From: Rugalucina vietnamica
Lineage: Eukaryota; Mollusca; Bivalvia; Lucinida; Lucinidae
Assembly: GCA_964017185.1 (NCBI GenBank)
Contig: OZ024879.1
Coordinates: 25,671,456-25,735,455, forward strand
DNA: 64,000 nucleotides
Reading direction: 5' to 3'
A program made the position numbers and the translations under genes. The notes below the pieces were generated by a model that ran no database searches, had not been told where the DNA came from, and saw nothing but the letters and a program-made list of their open reading frames with translations. This document shows, piece by piece, positions 11,950 to 24,384 of this stretch. The stretch's first letter is position 1; each line of letters opens with the position of its first letter.

Positions 11950-13697
11950 CTCACAAAATACGAAATTAATTTATCTATATGTACCTATAATGTTAGAGGT
12001 CTGGGCAATAAAACAAAACGTGAACAAATATTTTCATGGCTAAAGGAAAGCAATCATACAATTTGTCTTCTGCAAGAAACACACTCTGGCGACGGCACTC
12101 ACGATATCTGGAAATCAGACTGGGGCTACGATGCTTTTTTCAGTGGTCATAGTAAAAATAATGAAGGAATAGGAATCCTCTTAAATCCAAACATCTCCTA
12201 TACAATAAGACAGCATACTAACATCGTGGATGGCAGACTCCAGGCTTTGGATATATCAATCAATGACAAAGAAATAACGCTAGTAAACATCTATGGACCT
12301 AACAATGATGACATTGAATTATTGAACAGGTTAGAACAATATATGAAGGAAAACCAAGAAAAATCATTTATCATAGGAGGGGACTTCAACACAGTATTGA
12401 ATGAAAATATAGATAAACGAAATGGTAGAATAAACACTCATGTTTCATGTAGAAATAAAATAAAACACATAGCAGAAACTTGTGATTTAATAGACATTTG
12501 GCGTGATATGCATCCACACTTGAGACAATATACCTGGCATTCATCTCACAATCCACCTATATTTTGTTGACTAGACTATTTCTTGATTTCACAGAATCTA
12601 AAACATTGTGTAGAATCCACTAAACATAGCATAAGCTACAAATCAGACCACACACCAGTAATACTAAACATTAATATATTAAACATTAAACGTGGACCAG
12701 GCTATTTTAAATTGAACAGCAGCTTACTATTAGACTCTGTATATCAAGAAAACATTACACAAAGTATCAATGAAACAAGTGTAATAAACAAAGATGCCAA
12801 TCCGAATACTCTTTGGGAATTAATTAAAGGTACTATTAGGAACGAAACTATAAAATATGCAACAAAGAAAAAGAAAGAATCACTAATTCGCAAGGAAACC
12901 CTTTAAGTCTGACATTCAAAAATTAACTAACACCTTAAATACTTCAAATAGAGATACTAGAACAGATGACATACAGACAGAATTAAAAAACAAACAAATT
13001 GAATTAGAAGAACTAACTGATATAAAACTAAATGGACATATATTAAGGTCAAAGGCAAACATGGTCGAACACAGCGAGAAAAACAGCAAGTACTTCGCAA
13101 GTTTAGAAAAGAAAAAATCTGAGACCAAACATATTTCGAAACTGCAGATAAATAATAAAATAAATACAAACCAAGAGAAAATATTAAATGAAACCGAAAA
13201 ATACTACAAAAGTTTGTACGCCAAAAGAGAATCACGAAGCTCAAGATACAATTTTTTGACGAATCAACTCCAAAACTGAATAATGCGGAACAAGAACAAT
13301 GTTAAGGACTTGTAACTGAAGCGGAATGTTTAAAGGCACTTAAAGAAATGAAAAATCAAAAAAGCCCTGGCTCTGATGGGATTACTGTAGAATTTTATAA
13401 ACTATTTTGGAACACAATAAAGCCATACTACATCAAATCAATAAATTACTCATTTGAATTAGGATCATTAACTGAATTACAAAAACAAAGTATCATTACA
13501 CTCATTCCAAAACAAAATAAAGATATTACATGCTTAGATAACTGGAGACCTATAAGTTTACTAAATGTCGATTATAAGATAGCTACAAAGGTAATTGCAA
13601 ATCGAATTAAACTAATAATCAAAACAATTGTAGACAATTCACAGACTGGGTTTATAAAAGGAAGATACATTGGAGAAAACATAAGGCTACTTTTCGA
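11950..13697 (+). pseudogene. LINE ORF2 (endonuclease and partial reverse transcriptase), disrupted
   Basis: ORF2 of L1-type elements nicks target DNA with an AP-type endonuclease and copies element RNA. The endonuclease is readable from about 11962: ICTYNVRGLGNKTKREQI, then CLLQETHS, NIYGPNNDD, GGDFNTVLN and SDHTPVIL. Its LDYFLIS block is preceded by TGA at 12568, consistent with CGA to TGA decay. A frameshift lies near 12900. The linker continues in the next frame (NGHILRSKANMVEHSEKNSKYF), ending near 13279, with another stop (TAA) at 13303. Reverse transcriptase follows from about 13306, with SPGSDGITVEFYKLFW, DNWRPISLLNVDYKI and TGFIKGRYIGENIRLL, up to about 13697. The catalytic YADD region and the 3' UTR are absent. 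The copy is dead. Confidence 0.85.
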
Positions 13698-15468
13698 TAA
13701 GAAGTTTTTTTTAGTTTTTCCCATTGTAAGTCTATGGAGACTATCTACCCCCGGGGCGTGGCCAAATTTGACCCCAGGGGCATGGCTGGCACAATTTATG
13801 TAGAGGACCATTAGCCATTGCCACATACAAAATATCAAAGCTGTGTGCCCTGTGGTTTCAGAGAAGAAGATTTTTGAATTTTTTTCCCATAGCAAGTTTA
13901 TTGAGACTATCAACCTCCGGGACCTAGCCAAATTTGACCCCAGGGGCATGAATGGCACAATTTATGTAGAGGACCATTAGCCATTGCTACATACCAAATA
14001 TCAAAGCTGTGGGCCTAGTGGTTTCAGAGAAGAAGATTTTTTTAGTTTTTCCTATTGTAGGTCTATGGAGACTATCGACCCCCGGGGCGTGGCCAATTTT
14101 GACCCCGGGGACATGATTGGCACAATTTATGTAGAGGACCATTAGCCATTGCCACATACAAAATATCAAAGCTGTGGGCCCTGTGGTTTCAGAGAAGAAG
14201 ATTTTTTATTTTTTTTCCTATTGTAGGTCTATGGAGACTATCGACCCCCGGGGCGTGGCCAAATTTGACCCCGGGGACATGATTGGCACAATTTATATAG
14301 AGGACTATTAGCCATTGCCACATACAAAATATCAAAGCTGTGGGCCCTGTGGTTTCAGAGAAGAAGATTTTTTATTTTTTTTCCCATAGTAAGTCTATGG
14401 AGACTATCAACCCCCAGGGCGTGGCCAAATTTGACCCCACGGGCATGAATGGCACAATTTATGTAGAGGACCATTAGCCATTGCTACATACCAAATATCA
14501 AAGCTGTGGGCCTAGTGGTTTCAGAGAAGAAGATTTTTTTAGTTTTTTTCCTATTGTAGGTCTATGGAGTCTATCGACCCCCGGGGCGTGGCCAAATTTG
14601 ACCTCAGGGGCATGATTGGCACAATTTATGTAGAGGACCATTAGCCATTGCCACATACAAAATATCAAAGCTGTGGGCCCTGTGGTTTCAGAGAAGAAGA
14701 TTTTTGAATTTTTTTCCCATAGTAAATCTATGGAGACTATCAACCCCCGGGGCGTGGCCAAATTTGACCCCAGGGGCATGAATGGCACAATTTATGTAGA
14801 GGACCATTAGCTATTGCTACATACCAAATATCAAAGCTGTGGGCCTAGTGGTTTCAGAGAAGAAGATTTTTTTAGTTTTTCCAATTGTAAGTCTATGGAG
14901 ACTATCGACCCCCGGGGCGTGGCCAAATTTGACCCCAGGGGCATGGCTGGCACAATTTATGTAGAGGACCATTAGACATTGCCACATACCAAATATCAAA
15001 GCTGTGGGCTCTGTGGTTTCAGAGAAGAAGATTTTTTTATTTTTTTCCCATAGTAAGTCTATGGAGACTATCGACCCCCCGGGGCGTGGCCAAATTTGAC
15101 CCCAGGGGCATGAATGGCAAAATTTATGTAGAAGACCATTAGCCATTGCTACATACCAAATATCAAAGCTGTGGGCCTAGTGGTTTCAGAGAAGAAGATT
15201 TTTTTTAGTTTTTCCCATTGTAAGTCTATGGGACCTATCTGTTGCCATGGAAACCACAATTTTGATACAATCTGCTCCAAAACCTAATACCATCAATCCC
15301 CCAACCCATTTATGGTTCACATTAAATTTGATCAAGATCGGCCGACTAGCTTCAGAAATATTCTTCTTTGAAATTGTGGACGGACAGACGACGGACGGAC
15401 GACGACGGACGACGGATGCCTGCCTATCCTATAAGCTCACCTGTGAGCCTTCGGCTCAGGTGAGCTAA
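13698..15468 (-). mobile_element. Dominant repeat, minus orientation, type A array
   Basis: The array has about ten 166-bp type A units, closed at the right by the end-1 hairpin (GGCTCAGGTGAGCTAA, 15453-15468), with the GTCC/GTC microsatellite beside it. The end-2 side is missing: the array starts inside a unit, fused to LINE ORF2. Units alternate between a form with CACTAGGCC/GTAGCAATGG and one with CACAGGGCC/GTGGCAATGG. Confidence 0.85.
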
Positions 15469-15534
15469 AAATATAAGCGTCGATAAGATCATACCGTGAA
15501 AGTTTTAGGTATTCTGTGAAAAATACAGCAAAAT

Positions 15535-15622
15535 AACTTACCCGCCAAAACGCACGCGTTGACATAAACATCTGGAATTTGACGTACCAGTTGGAATTTG
15601 ACATGCCGTATGTACGGTGTGA
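15535..15622. repeat. 88-bp sequence shared with 29502-29589
   Basis: From AACTTACCCGCCAAAACGCA through CGTATGTACGGTGTGA, this block matches 29502-29589 with only a few differences, while the flanks differ. On the minus strand it reads as the 3' part of an exon ending in a splice donor. It is either a duplicated exon piece or part of an unrecognised repeat. Confidence 0.8.
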
Positions 15623-15683
15623 CAATTAGATGTCTAAAATCATCCCCGAGATATGATCGGTCAACATGACCCTCTAATTCCAT
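15542..15683 (-). CDS. Possible first exon of an unknown minus-strand gene
   Basis: On the minus strand an ATG at 15683 in good context (AGAAATGG) opens 47 codons without a stop and meets a consensus donor, GGCG|GTAAGT, just below 15542. The peptide starts MELEGHVDRSYLGDDF, includes TPYIRHVKFQLVRQIPDVYV and ends ACVLAG. I do not recognise it. No second exon can be seen to the left, where repeat arrays lie. The last two thirds of the exon is duplicated at 29502-29589 with the reading preserved (TPYIRLIKFQ and so on) and the donor intact. It may be a gene fragment carried by a repeat. Confidence 0.3.
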
Positions 15684-15944
15684 TTCTTACAACAAAGTTT
15701 ACTCAACTGTTACTGTCATAAACTGTCAAATAATAAATCCTCTTTTGATAATATTACATTGAAACTTGCTAATCAAAGTAAATAATTGAAACTTGCTAAT
15801 AAAAGTAAATAATTAAAGTGGTTTAATTTCGATTTTATACTCTGAAAGGAGTCATGTTGAATAGCAAATCAGAATGTGAAACAAGTCACGTTTCACTTTT
15901 GGCAGCTGGAGTAAACTAAGGCTGAGCTTCCTCTATAAATAAAG

Positions 15945-15975
<31 letters not shown>

Positions 15976-16027
15976 AGGCGGCGCACGCGAATTTTCGGTC
16001 GTGTCCTATGTCATACATGTCTCAATA
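15684..16027. other. No gene recognised; small direct repeat and (ATT)n
   Basis: Two copies of GAAACTTGCTAAT(C/A)AAAGTAAATAATT lie near 15759-15813. An (ATT)n microsatellite runs from about 15948 to 15976. The rest is AT-rich with no recognisable coding signal. Confidence 0.6.
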
Positions 16028-17106
16028 CCAGAGGACCAATGGTCCTATAAACGCTCACCTGAGGACTGGGATATGTGACTTAAGTTGACCTTGCCATAAA
16101 ATGAGTCAAGGTCATCCCAGGGTCATGATTTATATAAACTTTATAAAGCTCTATTGCCTGATGCTTCATGCCAAGTTTCAAAATCATAGGCCTTCTGGTT
16201 CTGGAGAAAAAGATTTTTAAATGTTTTGCTATTTATAGCCATGTCAGCCATCTTGGTCATGTGACCTTGACCTTTTATATAAATTTTCATTCCCTCTTCC
16301 TAACAATGCTCCACTTAAAGTTTGGCTTTTATTGGTATAGCGGTTTCAGAGAAGTAGATGTTTGAATATTATGGTCATATACATGTATATAGCCCCAGGG
16401 CAGGGGCAGACAACCTCCTGGGGTCAAATTTTTTCCATAAACATAAATTTTCTGTCCATTTGCATACTCCCAGCAAGTTTCCTCCATTTAATTCCATTTT
16501 TGCTATTTTTTTCCCATTCAAATGCATTAGTGAACTAATTGACCTTGCCATAAAATAGGTCAAGGTCATCCCAGGGTCATGATTTATACAAAATTTGTAG
16601 AGCTCCATTGCCTGCTCAGTGCTGCTTCATGCCAAGTTTCAAAATCATAGGCCTTCCGGTTCTGGAGAAGAAGATTGTCAAAGGTTTTTGCTATTAAAAG
16701 CCATGGCGGCAATCTTGGTCATGTGACCTTGACCATTTATACAAACTTTCATTCCCTCTTTCTAAGGATGCTCCACATAAAGTTTGGCTTTGATTGGCCA
16801 AGCGGTTTCAGAGAAGAAGATGCTTGAATATTATGGTCATATACATGTATATAGCCCCGGGGCAGGGGCAGACAACCACCTGGGCCCAAAATATTTTCAT
16901 AAACATAAAGTTTCTGTCCATTCGCTCATTCCTAGCAAGTTTTCTGCCATTAAATGAAATTTTCCTATTTCTCCCATTCAAATGCATGGGTGACCTAAGT
17001 TGACCTTGCCATAAAAAAGGTCAAGGTCATCCCATGGTCATGATTTATATAAACTTTTAGTCCGACAGGAATATGGGATATTTTCACTGGACCTGGTAAT
17101 CAGGTA
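16028..17106 (-). mobile_element. Dominant repeat, minus orientation, type C core
   Basis: It opens with end 2 in reverse (CCAGAGGACCAATGGTCC). Two to three type C monomers follow, recognisable by ATGCCAAGTTTCAAAATCAT, ATACATGTATATAGCCCC and GACCTTGCCATAAAA. Near 17089 it passes into the sequence I call core E. No end-1 hairpin closes it before the large inverted-repeat element begins. Confidence 0.8.
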
Positions 17107-17678
17107 TAAAGTTTTTTTCTTGATGGATTGTCTTTCAAGAATCTGACTGATGACACTTTGTCATCATTGGGGGTTTTGAGAAATTCAAGATGGTGTCCAA
17201 TATGTTTGCCAAATACAGGGATTTCAAATATAATTTTAGTTATAATAATTTTAAAGTATTTCTGTGCTTATTTTGTCATCAAATCATGACTGATGATTAA
17301 AGGTGAAGCTTCACTCTTTGTAAGAAAGCTGTAAACATCAATCTTTTCAAGATGGCATCCAAAATGGCCGCCAGAAATATATTTTTCAACCAAATCATTA
17401 TTCATTGACCTAAAAGTATTGTTGTTTTTATTTTAATGACATTAATAATGGGGGACAATTAAAGGTGAAGCTTAATTCCTTTTAAGAAAGCTGTTAACAT
17501 AAGATCTTTCAAGGTGGCATCCAAAATGGCTGCCAGAAATATGCGATTTTTCTTTAGATTTTCATGTCGGTGCAAAATTGGCAAAAAAGGCCTGGGTATG
17601 ATGATGCCATATATCTTATTAAGTCCATTAACAAGTGTTTTGCCTACATTTTAATGAATAAAAGTTTTGATGCATCTC
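17107..17678. repeat. Core E repeat
   Basis: This contains imperfect tandem units marked by AAGATGG(C/T)(A/G)TCCAA and by TGATTAAAGGTGAAGCTT or CAATTAAAGGTGAAGCTT. An inverted relative lies at about 26040-26653. It follows a type C core without a clear boundary, so it may be the far part of that element class. No open frame is convincing. Confidence 0.6.
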
Positions 17679-20645
17679 ATAGTCGCTCAGCTGAAACTGA
17701 TTTTGGAAAATAAAATTACCTCATCGTTCGGAAAGATGAATTTGGTCTCAAATTAAAGATAATTGATTGTACTTTCAAAATCCGGTTGTCGTAGTGTCAA
17801 AAAAGTGTAGCGTCATATCAGAAAAAGGGGAGATAACTCTGTATTTAGTAAAATTAAGAATTGCCCGTTGCGATGGAAAAATGTAAAACTATTTTTATTC
17901 GATTTCGGTTTTGAGCCTTTGATTATATTTTCTAATTGTACATTGATATGTCGACACACTGTGGTTGTTTTGATTTTTTGTGCCTTTTAACACACGCTTG
18001 AACGGCCGGTAACGTACGTAACACGGTAGGAATTTTGATTTTGACGCCTTGCGTTTTTTATACAGAGTACAGTATTTCAGATATACCAATAATGTTGTAT
18101 CTATGTAATGTTCAGTTAATGGGCAGTGTGTAGGTGTTTCCATTTTTTCGCTATTGCATCCCTCCATGTTGTCAGTACGCTTTTAAAAACCCAACCCATT
18201 CTTGAAAAGTAACGTTTTTTTTTCAACATTAAATCGCCTTTTGATAGAAAATAACTGATAGATTCACGTGTATATCTTTCGAATTACCAAGAGAAAATTG
18301 ATAAACTTGATAGAATTGTTTTATTTTCCAGTTTAAAGGGGAATAAATTATAAAATAGGCTTCTTGGTGTATATGGTCACGTAGACTACGTGCCTGCAGA
18401 CAAATATAAACACAATTAGTAAATACAATATGAATTCAGCATTCCCTATAAAGGCGTTATGCTGATCCGGGGCTCAATATGAAACATAACCTTATCGTTC
18501 GGATGGGGAAGTTTAGTCTAAAATGAAAGATGTGTGTCGCCTGGAATATTTGGTTGTTTTGCGCCCCAAAACATTGTAGTGTAATTTGACAAATATGGGC
18601 ACACATCTCTTTCTCAAGCGTATTCATTTTTGGTGCATGGTTACGAAACCAATTAAAAACCGATTCGTAAATTGTCTTTTCTTACCAATTCTTCCTGACT
18701 CAATAACTATATAAGAAATATGTATAGAGCTTCAAGGTGCATTCTGAGATGTTACATATGTTACTTTATAAAAAGGACTTGGGTCGGCCGATAAAAACAG
18801 TTTTAAGTTTTTACAATTTGCGTTTTTTTATTTGTTCTAGTATTCATGTTATTCATATCAAAGTACAGTTGTATCAGTTACATAATAGTTAAATAATGGA
18901 AACACTTCAAACAAAATACTACGAATCTATCTTTGACATATATTTCATAATATGTCGTTGAACACTTCGATTCTTATTGAAAAGCTGGAAGATTTAAAGT
19001 CGCCCTTCAACCATTTTGCACAAATAACACCTACTTTTAATATCTTTCGTCTTTCGTCTGGGACAGTTCTCTTACAACGTTTAAATAATTTCAAGAAAGA
19101 GGTCTCCTAGAGAAATAACGTATTTCAGTAAGTGCTACGCCATGTAACATACGTAACATTTCTTCATTTTGAACATCAATGCATGTATTGAACATACGGT
19201 ACCCAATAGGATGCGTCTACTTAGCAAGAACCTTAAACTGTGACTAAATATATTATATCGATTTATCAGGAAATTTTATTGTTTTAACTAAAACCATGTG
19301 TAACACTGAATTTGATTGAAGCAGAATGAGTAAACGGGATCAACCTTGCTTACATCATACAGACATGCGAATAATCAAAGAACATGTTGCTTGCAAAGAT
19401 ATCGTTTTGAGATATATTATATAACGTTTAACGAATGACTTAATGGTAAAGTGTATTTTATTTGATAAAACCGAATAATTGCATCGATTTCTCGGCTTTC
19501 TGTACTTACTAAATTGAAAATGTAACGCGCGTAACACCATAAAGTAAAATGACAAATAAAAAGCATAACATGACATGAAATAAACAGCAAAAGAAAGAAA
19601 GAGGGAAAAAATGAAAGAAAGAATTTAACAAAGAGGGAAAAACACTTTATTGAATTTCTTTTAAAGGTAAATTGTACGCATATACAATATAAAACAATAT
19701 ACATGTACTCTGGGTGATATTAAGATCTACTTTGCACCCCAGGATAATTGCTTATGGATGCAGATTTGTTATTCTGAATACAAAATAGATACCAAAGATA
19801 CTTTGAGTTAGTTTCTTATATCAAGTTAGGAATTACTAGTGCTGCCATTTTATAGACACCGCCAATTAACAATTTATTTGCTTTATAAATGCTGTAAACA
19901 TATAATATTTATATGAAGTCATTGAGTTAAATGTATTTATCTTTGGATAGCCATACCATTTCCCAAATTGACACTCTTCCACTGGTATCACTGAAGTAAT
20001 GCGCACAATATTCAAATATTATTCCCGAAATCTCAATCGTTTTTAACAGAATGATTTTGTCTTAAGTATAAACAATTGAAAGCCCAATCTTTATAATATT
20101 TTCCTTTATGTTCAAAATGCTACGTGTATAACACATTTATTAGAATTTCATAATTGTCTCACTACGTTTTTCCCTTAAAACACTGTAGAGCAATAAGGTG
20201 GTCCCTCCTGTATCGGATTAAAGCCGTCACTTCATATGCCAAGATAGTTCATTTCATATCAAAAGAAAGAATTAAATGATACAATGATACTTTAATTAAT
20301 AAAGTTATCCAAATTTGCGATCTCGTATCATGGTATATAATATTAGCCTTGATAATAATTATCAAGGGGATGACTTTCCTTCTTACCATACTAAAAACTT
20401 TCTATTCAGGAAACATGAAAGGTAGCTTTTCGGTTTCCGTTTGCCTACTTTTACCTTTCTGTGTATCATGGGAGTATCACAATTGGAATGAATTCCTGTT
20501 TGTAATTTATTTTTTCACAAAAATGCTTTGTTACAAGCTATTATATCAACAGGTGTTTTGCTATTAAAGGTTTTACATACAATGTATGTTGTATTGCTAA
20601 ATTATGAAATTCTGCTTCATCAAGAGCAACTTTGTCATATTCAAA

Positions 20646-20701
20646 GGGAAATTCAATAAATATCATTTTATTTGTAAGCAGTATCATTTTATTTGTAAGC
20701 G
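20646..20701. repeat. Two-copy direct repeat
   Basis: TATCATTTTATTTGTAAGC occurs twice in tandem inside the large inverted-repeat element. Confidence 0.85.
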
Positions 20702-21374
20702 TTAATGAGGGGTTCAGTAATGTGATTTGTGTGAAAAATGACTTACAACACATACGGCTTTTCCTTATTCTTTAACTCGTTTGCTAATTCTTCTATCCCG
20801 GCACTCCAATGCATTTCTATAACGTTGTAGCTTTACTTAAAATTACATAACAACATAAAAAGACAGATAAAATACTTGCTCAATTTCATTAAAGTCAATG
20901 AAATAAGAATCCTTATTCAATAGCACCATTTAATAAAAAAATAAGCTTCTGTATTATTATTGTGTATCAGACGTAACATAATTGAGTAATGAACATACAA
21001 GTCCCGTTTGCTTAATCATGTCGAGAACTTAAGGAGCGCATTTAATGTAAAAGAGGCCATTCTTACACAGAGACGATAATTTCATCCCAATACTTTATAG
21101 TTAGTGTTACACGTTAGTGATGTGGCTGATATTGTTTCAATACTGCTTGTTTCATATATACCTGTTCGTTACCTTCACTTTATCTACAGTAAATTGACTA
21201 AAATCAAATTTATTAAGAGGTTAACGTCAGTGGATTGGAAACAATTGTTCCCAAAGTGGCTTCTCTTATTTTGTAATAAAGTTTAAGGTTCTATTGATAT
21301 GATATAAAACATGAATGTGTAAACAATTAACAGTGCAAGGTTATCTACGATACGCATAGGAATATTATATACTA

Positions 21375-21421
21375 AGTAAACATCTATCAAGTAAACATCT
21401 CTTATTAAGTAAACATCTCTT
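21375..21421. repeat. Three-copy AAGTAAACATCT repeat
   Basis: The 12-mer AAGTAAACATCT is present three times at spacings of 15-20 bases inside the large inverted-repeat element. Confidence 0.8.
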
Positions 21422-23573
21422 TGAATGTACGTTTTGAAATGATTTCAAGTTTTTGCTATCATGGTAACAGCGTGTGGTTAGATTCAGATTAGTAATATAT
21501 CAAACTATAACCATATCCGTATCTCTAGTTGCTGATATTAGGCCCTGACATGCCAGTTGGAAATTATTGCGTACAGTAAACCATTGCTATCATTCTTGAT
21601 AAAAACGGAACAATAACTGCACACAGTAAACCTAAGATTGAAACAACGAATCTTATATTTGGAAAGGGCACAGGAATACATTTTATTCTAAATATTTTAA
21701 AAAACTCCAATGACTCCACACAATGAACATATCGTGTTTTGTGTGTAACGTATGTAACACAAATTAAAATGCTGTCTCAGGACATATCGGTTTCATTGAA
21801 CTCCAAAATAGAACCAATTTACAAAGAAAAAAACTATAGAAATAAGAATAAAATGTAGGTTTTATAGACATATTCTTATTTGGGTCTAAATTTCTATGTT
21901 AGGCTATACAAGTCTTCAAACCACTTTTATGCTACAAAATAGTGTAGAGGAAAATACAAACGACGACGACAACAGCAACAACGACAGATTGCATTTAAAT
22001 GAAAGAAGTATATTTTGGTAAACGGAAACTGCATTAAATGATTGAACGGACCTTAAACTTACTTTGATCCTGAAATTAAACTGTACAATATGCAATACTT
22101 AACTGTTTTATTAATGCGAATGTAGTTTACGTAACCATTTGAATAAGACTACTTTGTACTTTACACTTCAGCTTTTTTTCTCATCCGTCGCGGTCGCGGA
22201 CCGTGTTCTGGCAAAGGCCAACATTTTTATTTAATAACTTTCTATAGTGGCGAAGTATCCATACACACAGAAAGCTGTATAATTCAAGACTGTGGTAGGT
22301 GATTTAACAATGGATAACAATATTAAAAAAAGACCATTGGTAAAGAAAATTATTCATTGCAAAGGCTTATAAACAGCATTTACATGTACATTTTATTTTA
22401 GTACGCTATGAAATATTTTATCTAATAGAGAAATCGCATCGCATGGCGCCAATTCAGTGTATAATAATGTGTTACGTATGTTACGCTTCGTTATGGCAGT
22501 AGCGTACGTTCTTAAAATGTTAAAACCAGTTACAATGTGTAGACAAATGAATGTATGATGAAACAATTTAACATAGTAATCAAAATTGAAAAGAATAACT
22601 GATATTTCAACTTTCCAATATTCCAACGTGTCATTTAGGATTTAACCCAATAAAGAGGTATCTATCTGCACTGTCCTGGTTTAGTGTTACACCTTTTTTT
22701 TTTCAAAGAACAACCACTTTTCTTTTATTTATGACGAAATGTCTCCTTCTGGACGATGAGGTATAGTTTCGTTTCAAAATCATGTTCATGAATGGGCATA
22801 TCTATGGGGGCCTGAATTTTTAGCGTTTTGTCTTCTGTATGCATACATGTAGTCTACGTGACCATATACATTTTAAAGCCTATTTCATTATTTATTTCTT
22901 CCAAAAATGTTAAAAAGAATTTAATTTGAGCCATTATGTCCATTCCTCGCAGTAAATTAAAAGACATACATGTTTATCCATAAGTTTTTCTTTTCTGAAT
23001 GAGAGATTTAACTTCGTAAAACGGCATTTTTCAAGAATGGGTGGGTCACTTTAAAACGCACTAACAAGATTTAGAGATGTCCTGGCGGAAATATGAGAAC
23101 ATTTACGTGCTTCCCACTGACTGAGCCTTATATAAACAGAAAATCATTGGTATACCTAGAATACTGTACTTTGTATAAAAAACGCAAGACGTTAAAATCA
23201 AAATTTTTGCAAGGTTACATACGTTACCGGCCGTTAAAGCGTCATTGAAAAATCGCAAACAGTTTAAATCAACCACATTATGTCGACAAATTATTGTACA
23301 ATATGAAAATATAATCAAAGGCTCGAAACCGAAATCGAATAAAAATATTTTTGACGTTTTCGTATCCCCATGGGCAATTCTTAATTTTAACGAATACAGA
23401 GTTATCTCCCCTTTTTCTGATATGACGCTACACTTTTCTGACACTACGACAACCGGATTCTGAAAGAACAATCAATTATCTTTAATTTGAGACCAAATTC
23501 ATCCTTCCGAACGATGAGGTAATTTTATTTGCGATTTAGGGCTTGTTTGAATTTCAGCTGAGCGGCTATCAAT

Positions 23574-24092
23574 ATCTAATGAAAAGTACAGATTTAACAC
23601 AATAGAAGACTATATTCAGTTCTAATATTGTATTACTGAACATGAAATGACAAGTCGGGGAATACGATCCACGAATAAATGGCTTCAATGTAATTGTATA
23701 TTTAACACAAAGCAATTATTGTTAGGCAATAACTTCAACAGTAGCATAAACATAAACAGTGTAGCATAATAGGTTGACACAAAGATTTGTTAGCTTGTAT
23801 ATGTCTGTCCAATTTGATCAGATTCTTTGCTCCATACGCGGAAATCATAGTGACAATCTACTAAGCACACAGTGGGTACTTATATGGTTTATAATGTCCA
23901 GGTTTCCATATTAATAAGTAATGCTGTGTATGAATTGTTATATTCTTACCAGACCAGATGCATCTACTGAAAATTAGAATGAAGGGTCTGGTTTCCTGTG
24001 GTTTGACTCAAAACTCAACTATAATTGAGCGGCGACGTGAAAAAAAAAACAAAACAGTCTTCGGGGTTTCCGACGAGGTCTGACACAGGAAC
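23574..24092. other. No gene recognised
   Basis: Nothing coding is visible. The stretch ends near 24063 with GGGTTTCCGACGAGGTCTGA. That phrase recurs with one mismatch at about 2757 in the last intron of the proposed small gene, so it probably belongs to a small dispersed repeat that meets the truncated LINE here. Confidence 0.45.
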
Positions 24093-24370
24093 AGCTTTAG
24101 CTTGTAAATTTGCTTTTAACTTAATTTCACGTTGAGGTAAAGAAGACTTTATTACAATAGAACTTCCACCAGAAGCTCTGGCACAATCACAGTGGCTGTG
24201 ATTGTAAACATTAATGACTTTGAAAGTAAAGTTGTCGTCAGTTTTCAGAAAAGTTTCTTGAAGACAGAAAACAGACGGTCCTAGCAGAGTTAAGAGTAAC
24301 ATCAATTCATCATAACATGGTTTAATTCCTCGACAATTCCACTGTATACATGTAATTCTTTGTTTATTCT
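24093..24370 (-). pseudogene. Jockey-like ORF2, N-terminal endonuclease fragment
   Basis: The minus strand reads ITCIQWNCRGIKPCYDEL, then LLLTLLGPSVFCLQETFLK, then RASGGSSIVIKSSLPQ and LKANLQAKAV. These are the first blocks of the endonuclease of Jockey-type non-LTR elements: the N/R opening, the catalytic QE in CLQETF and the GGSSI strand. After LQAKAV the similarity ends at a junction with unrelated sequence. The fragment cannot make an active enzyme. Confidence 0.8.
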
Positions 24371-24384
24371 TTCCATCAAATAAT

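Larger units (their letters stand above)
8920..13697 (+). mobile_element. L1/Tx1-like LINE, 3'-truncated
   Basis: The order is a 5' region (about 8920-9261), ORF1 (9262-10284), a long spacer with microsatellites (10285 to about 11950) and a decayed ORF2 with endonuclease and the first reverse-transcriptase blocks (about 11950-13697). Both outer borders abut dominant-repeat arrays. At 13697 the reverse transcriptase is cut before its catalytic YADD-type box and the sequence switches into a type A array, so the 3' half is missing. The spacer is longer than I expect for this group and may include another insertion. Confidence 0.75.
17679..23573. mobile_element. 5.9-kb non-coding element with ~0.85-kb inverted arms
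   Basis: The left arm (about 17679-18560) and right arm (about 22700-23573) are reverse complements with moderate divergence. The tips share (C/T)CGCTCAGCTGAAA. Further matches inward include AAATTACCTCATCGTTCGGA, CAACCGG with ACACTACGAC, CGATTTCGGTTT with GAGCC, GGCCGGTAAC next to GTTACCGGCC, CCATTCTTGAAAA, and TATATGGTCACGTAGACTAC. The interior (18560-22700) is AT-rich with no convincing gene. A 14-bp motif, GTAACRTAYGTAAC, recurs at 18009, 18751, 19144, 19522, 21745, 22471 and 23214 in both orientations. I read this as a non-autonomous DNA transposon; the superfamily is unknown and no target duplication is clear. Confidence 0.65.
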
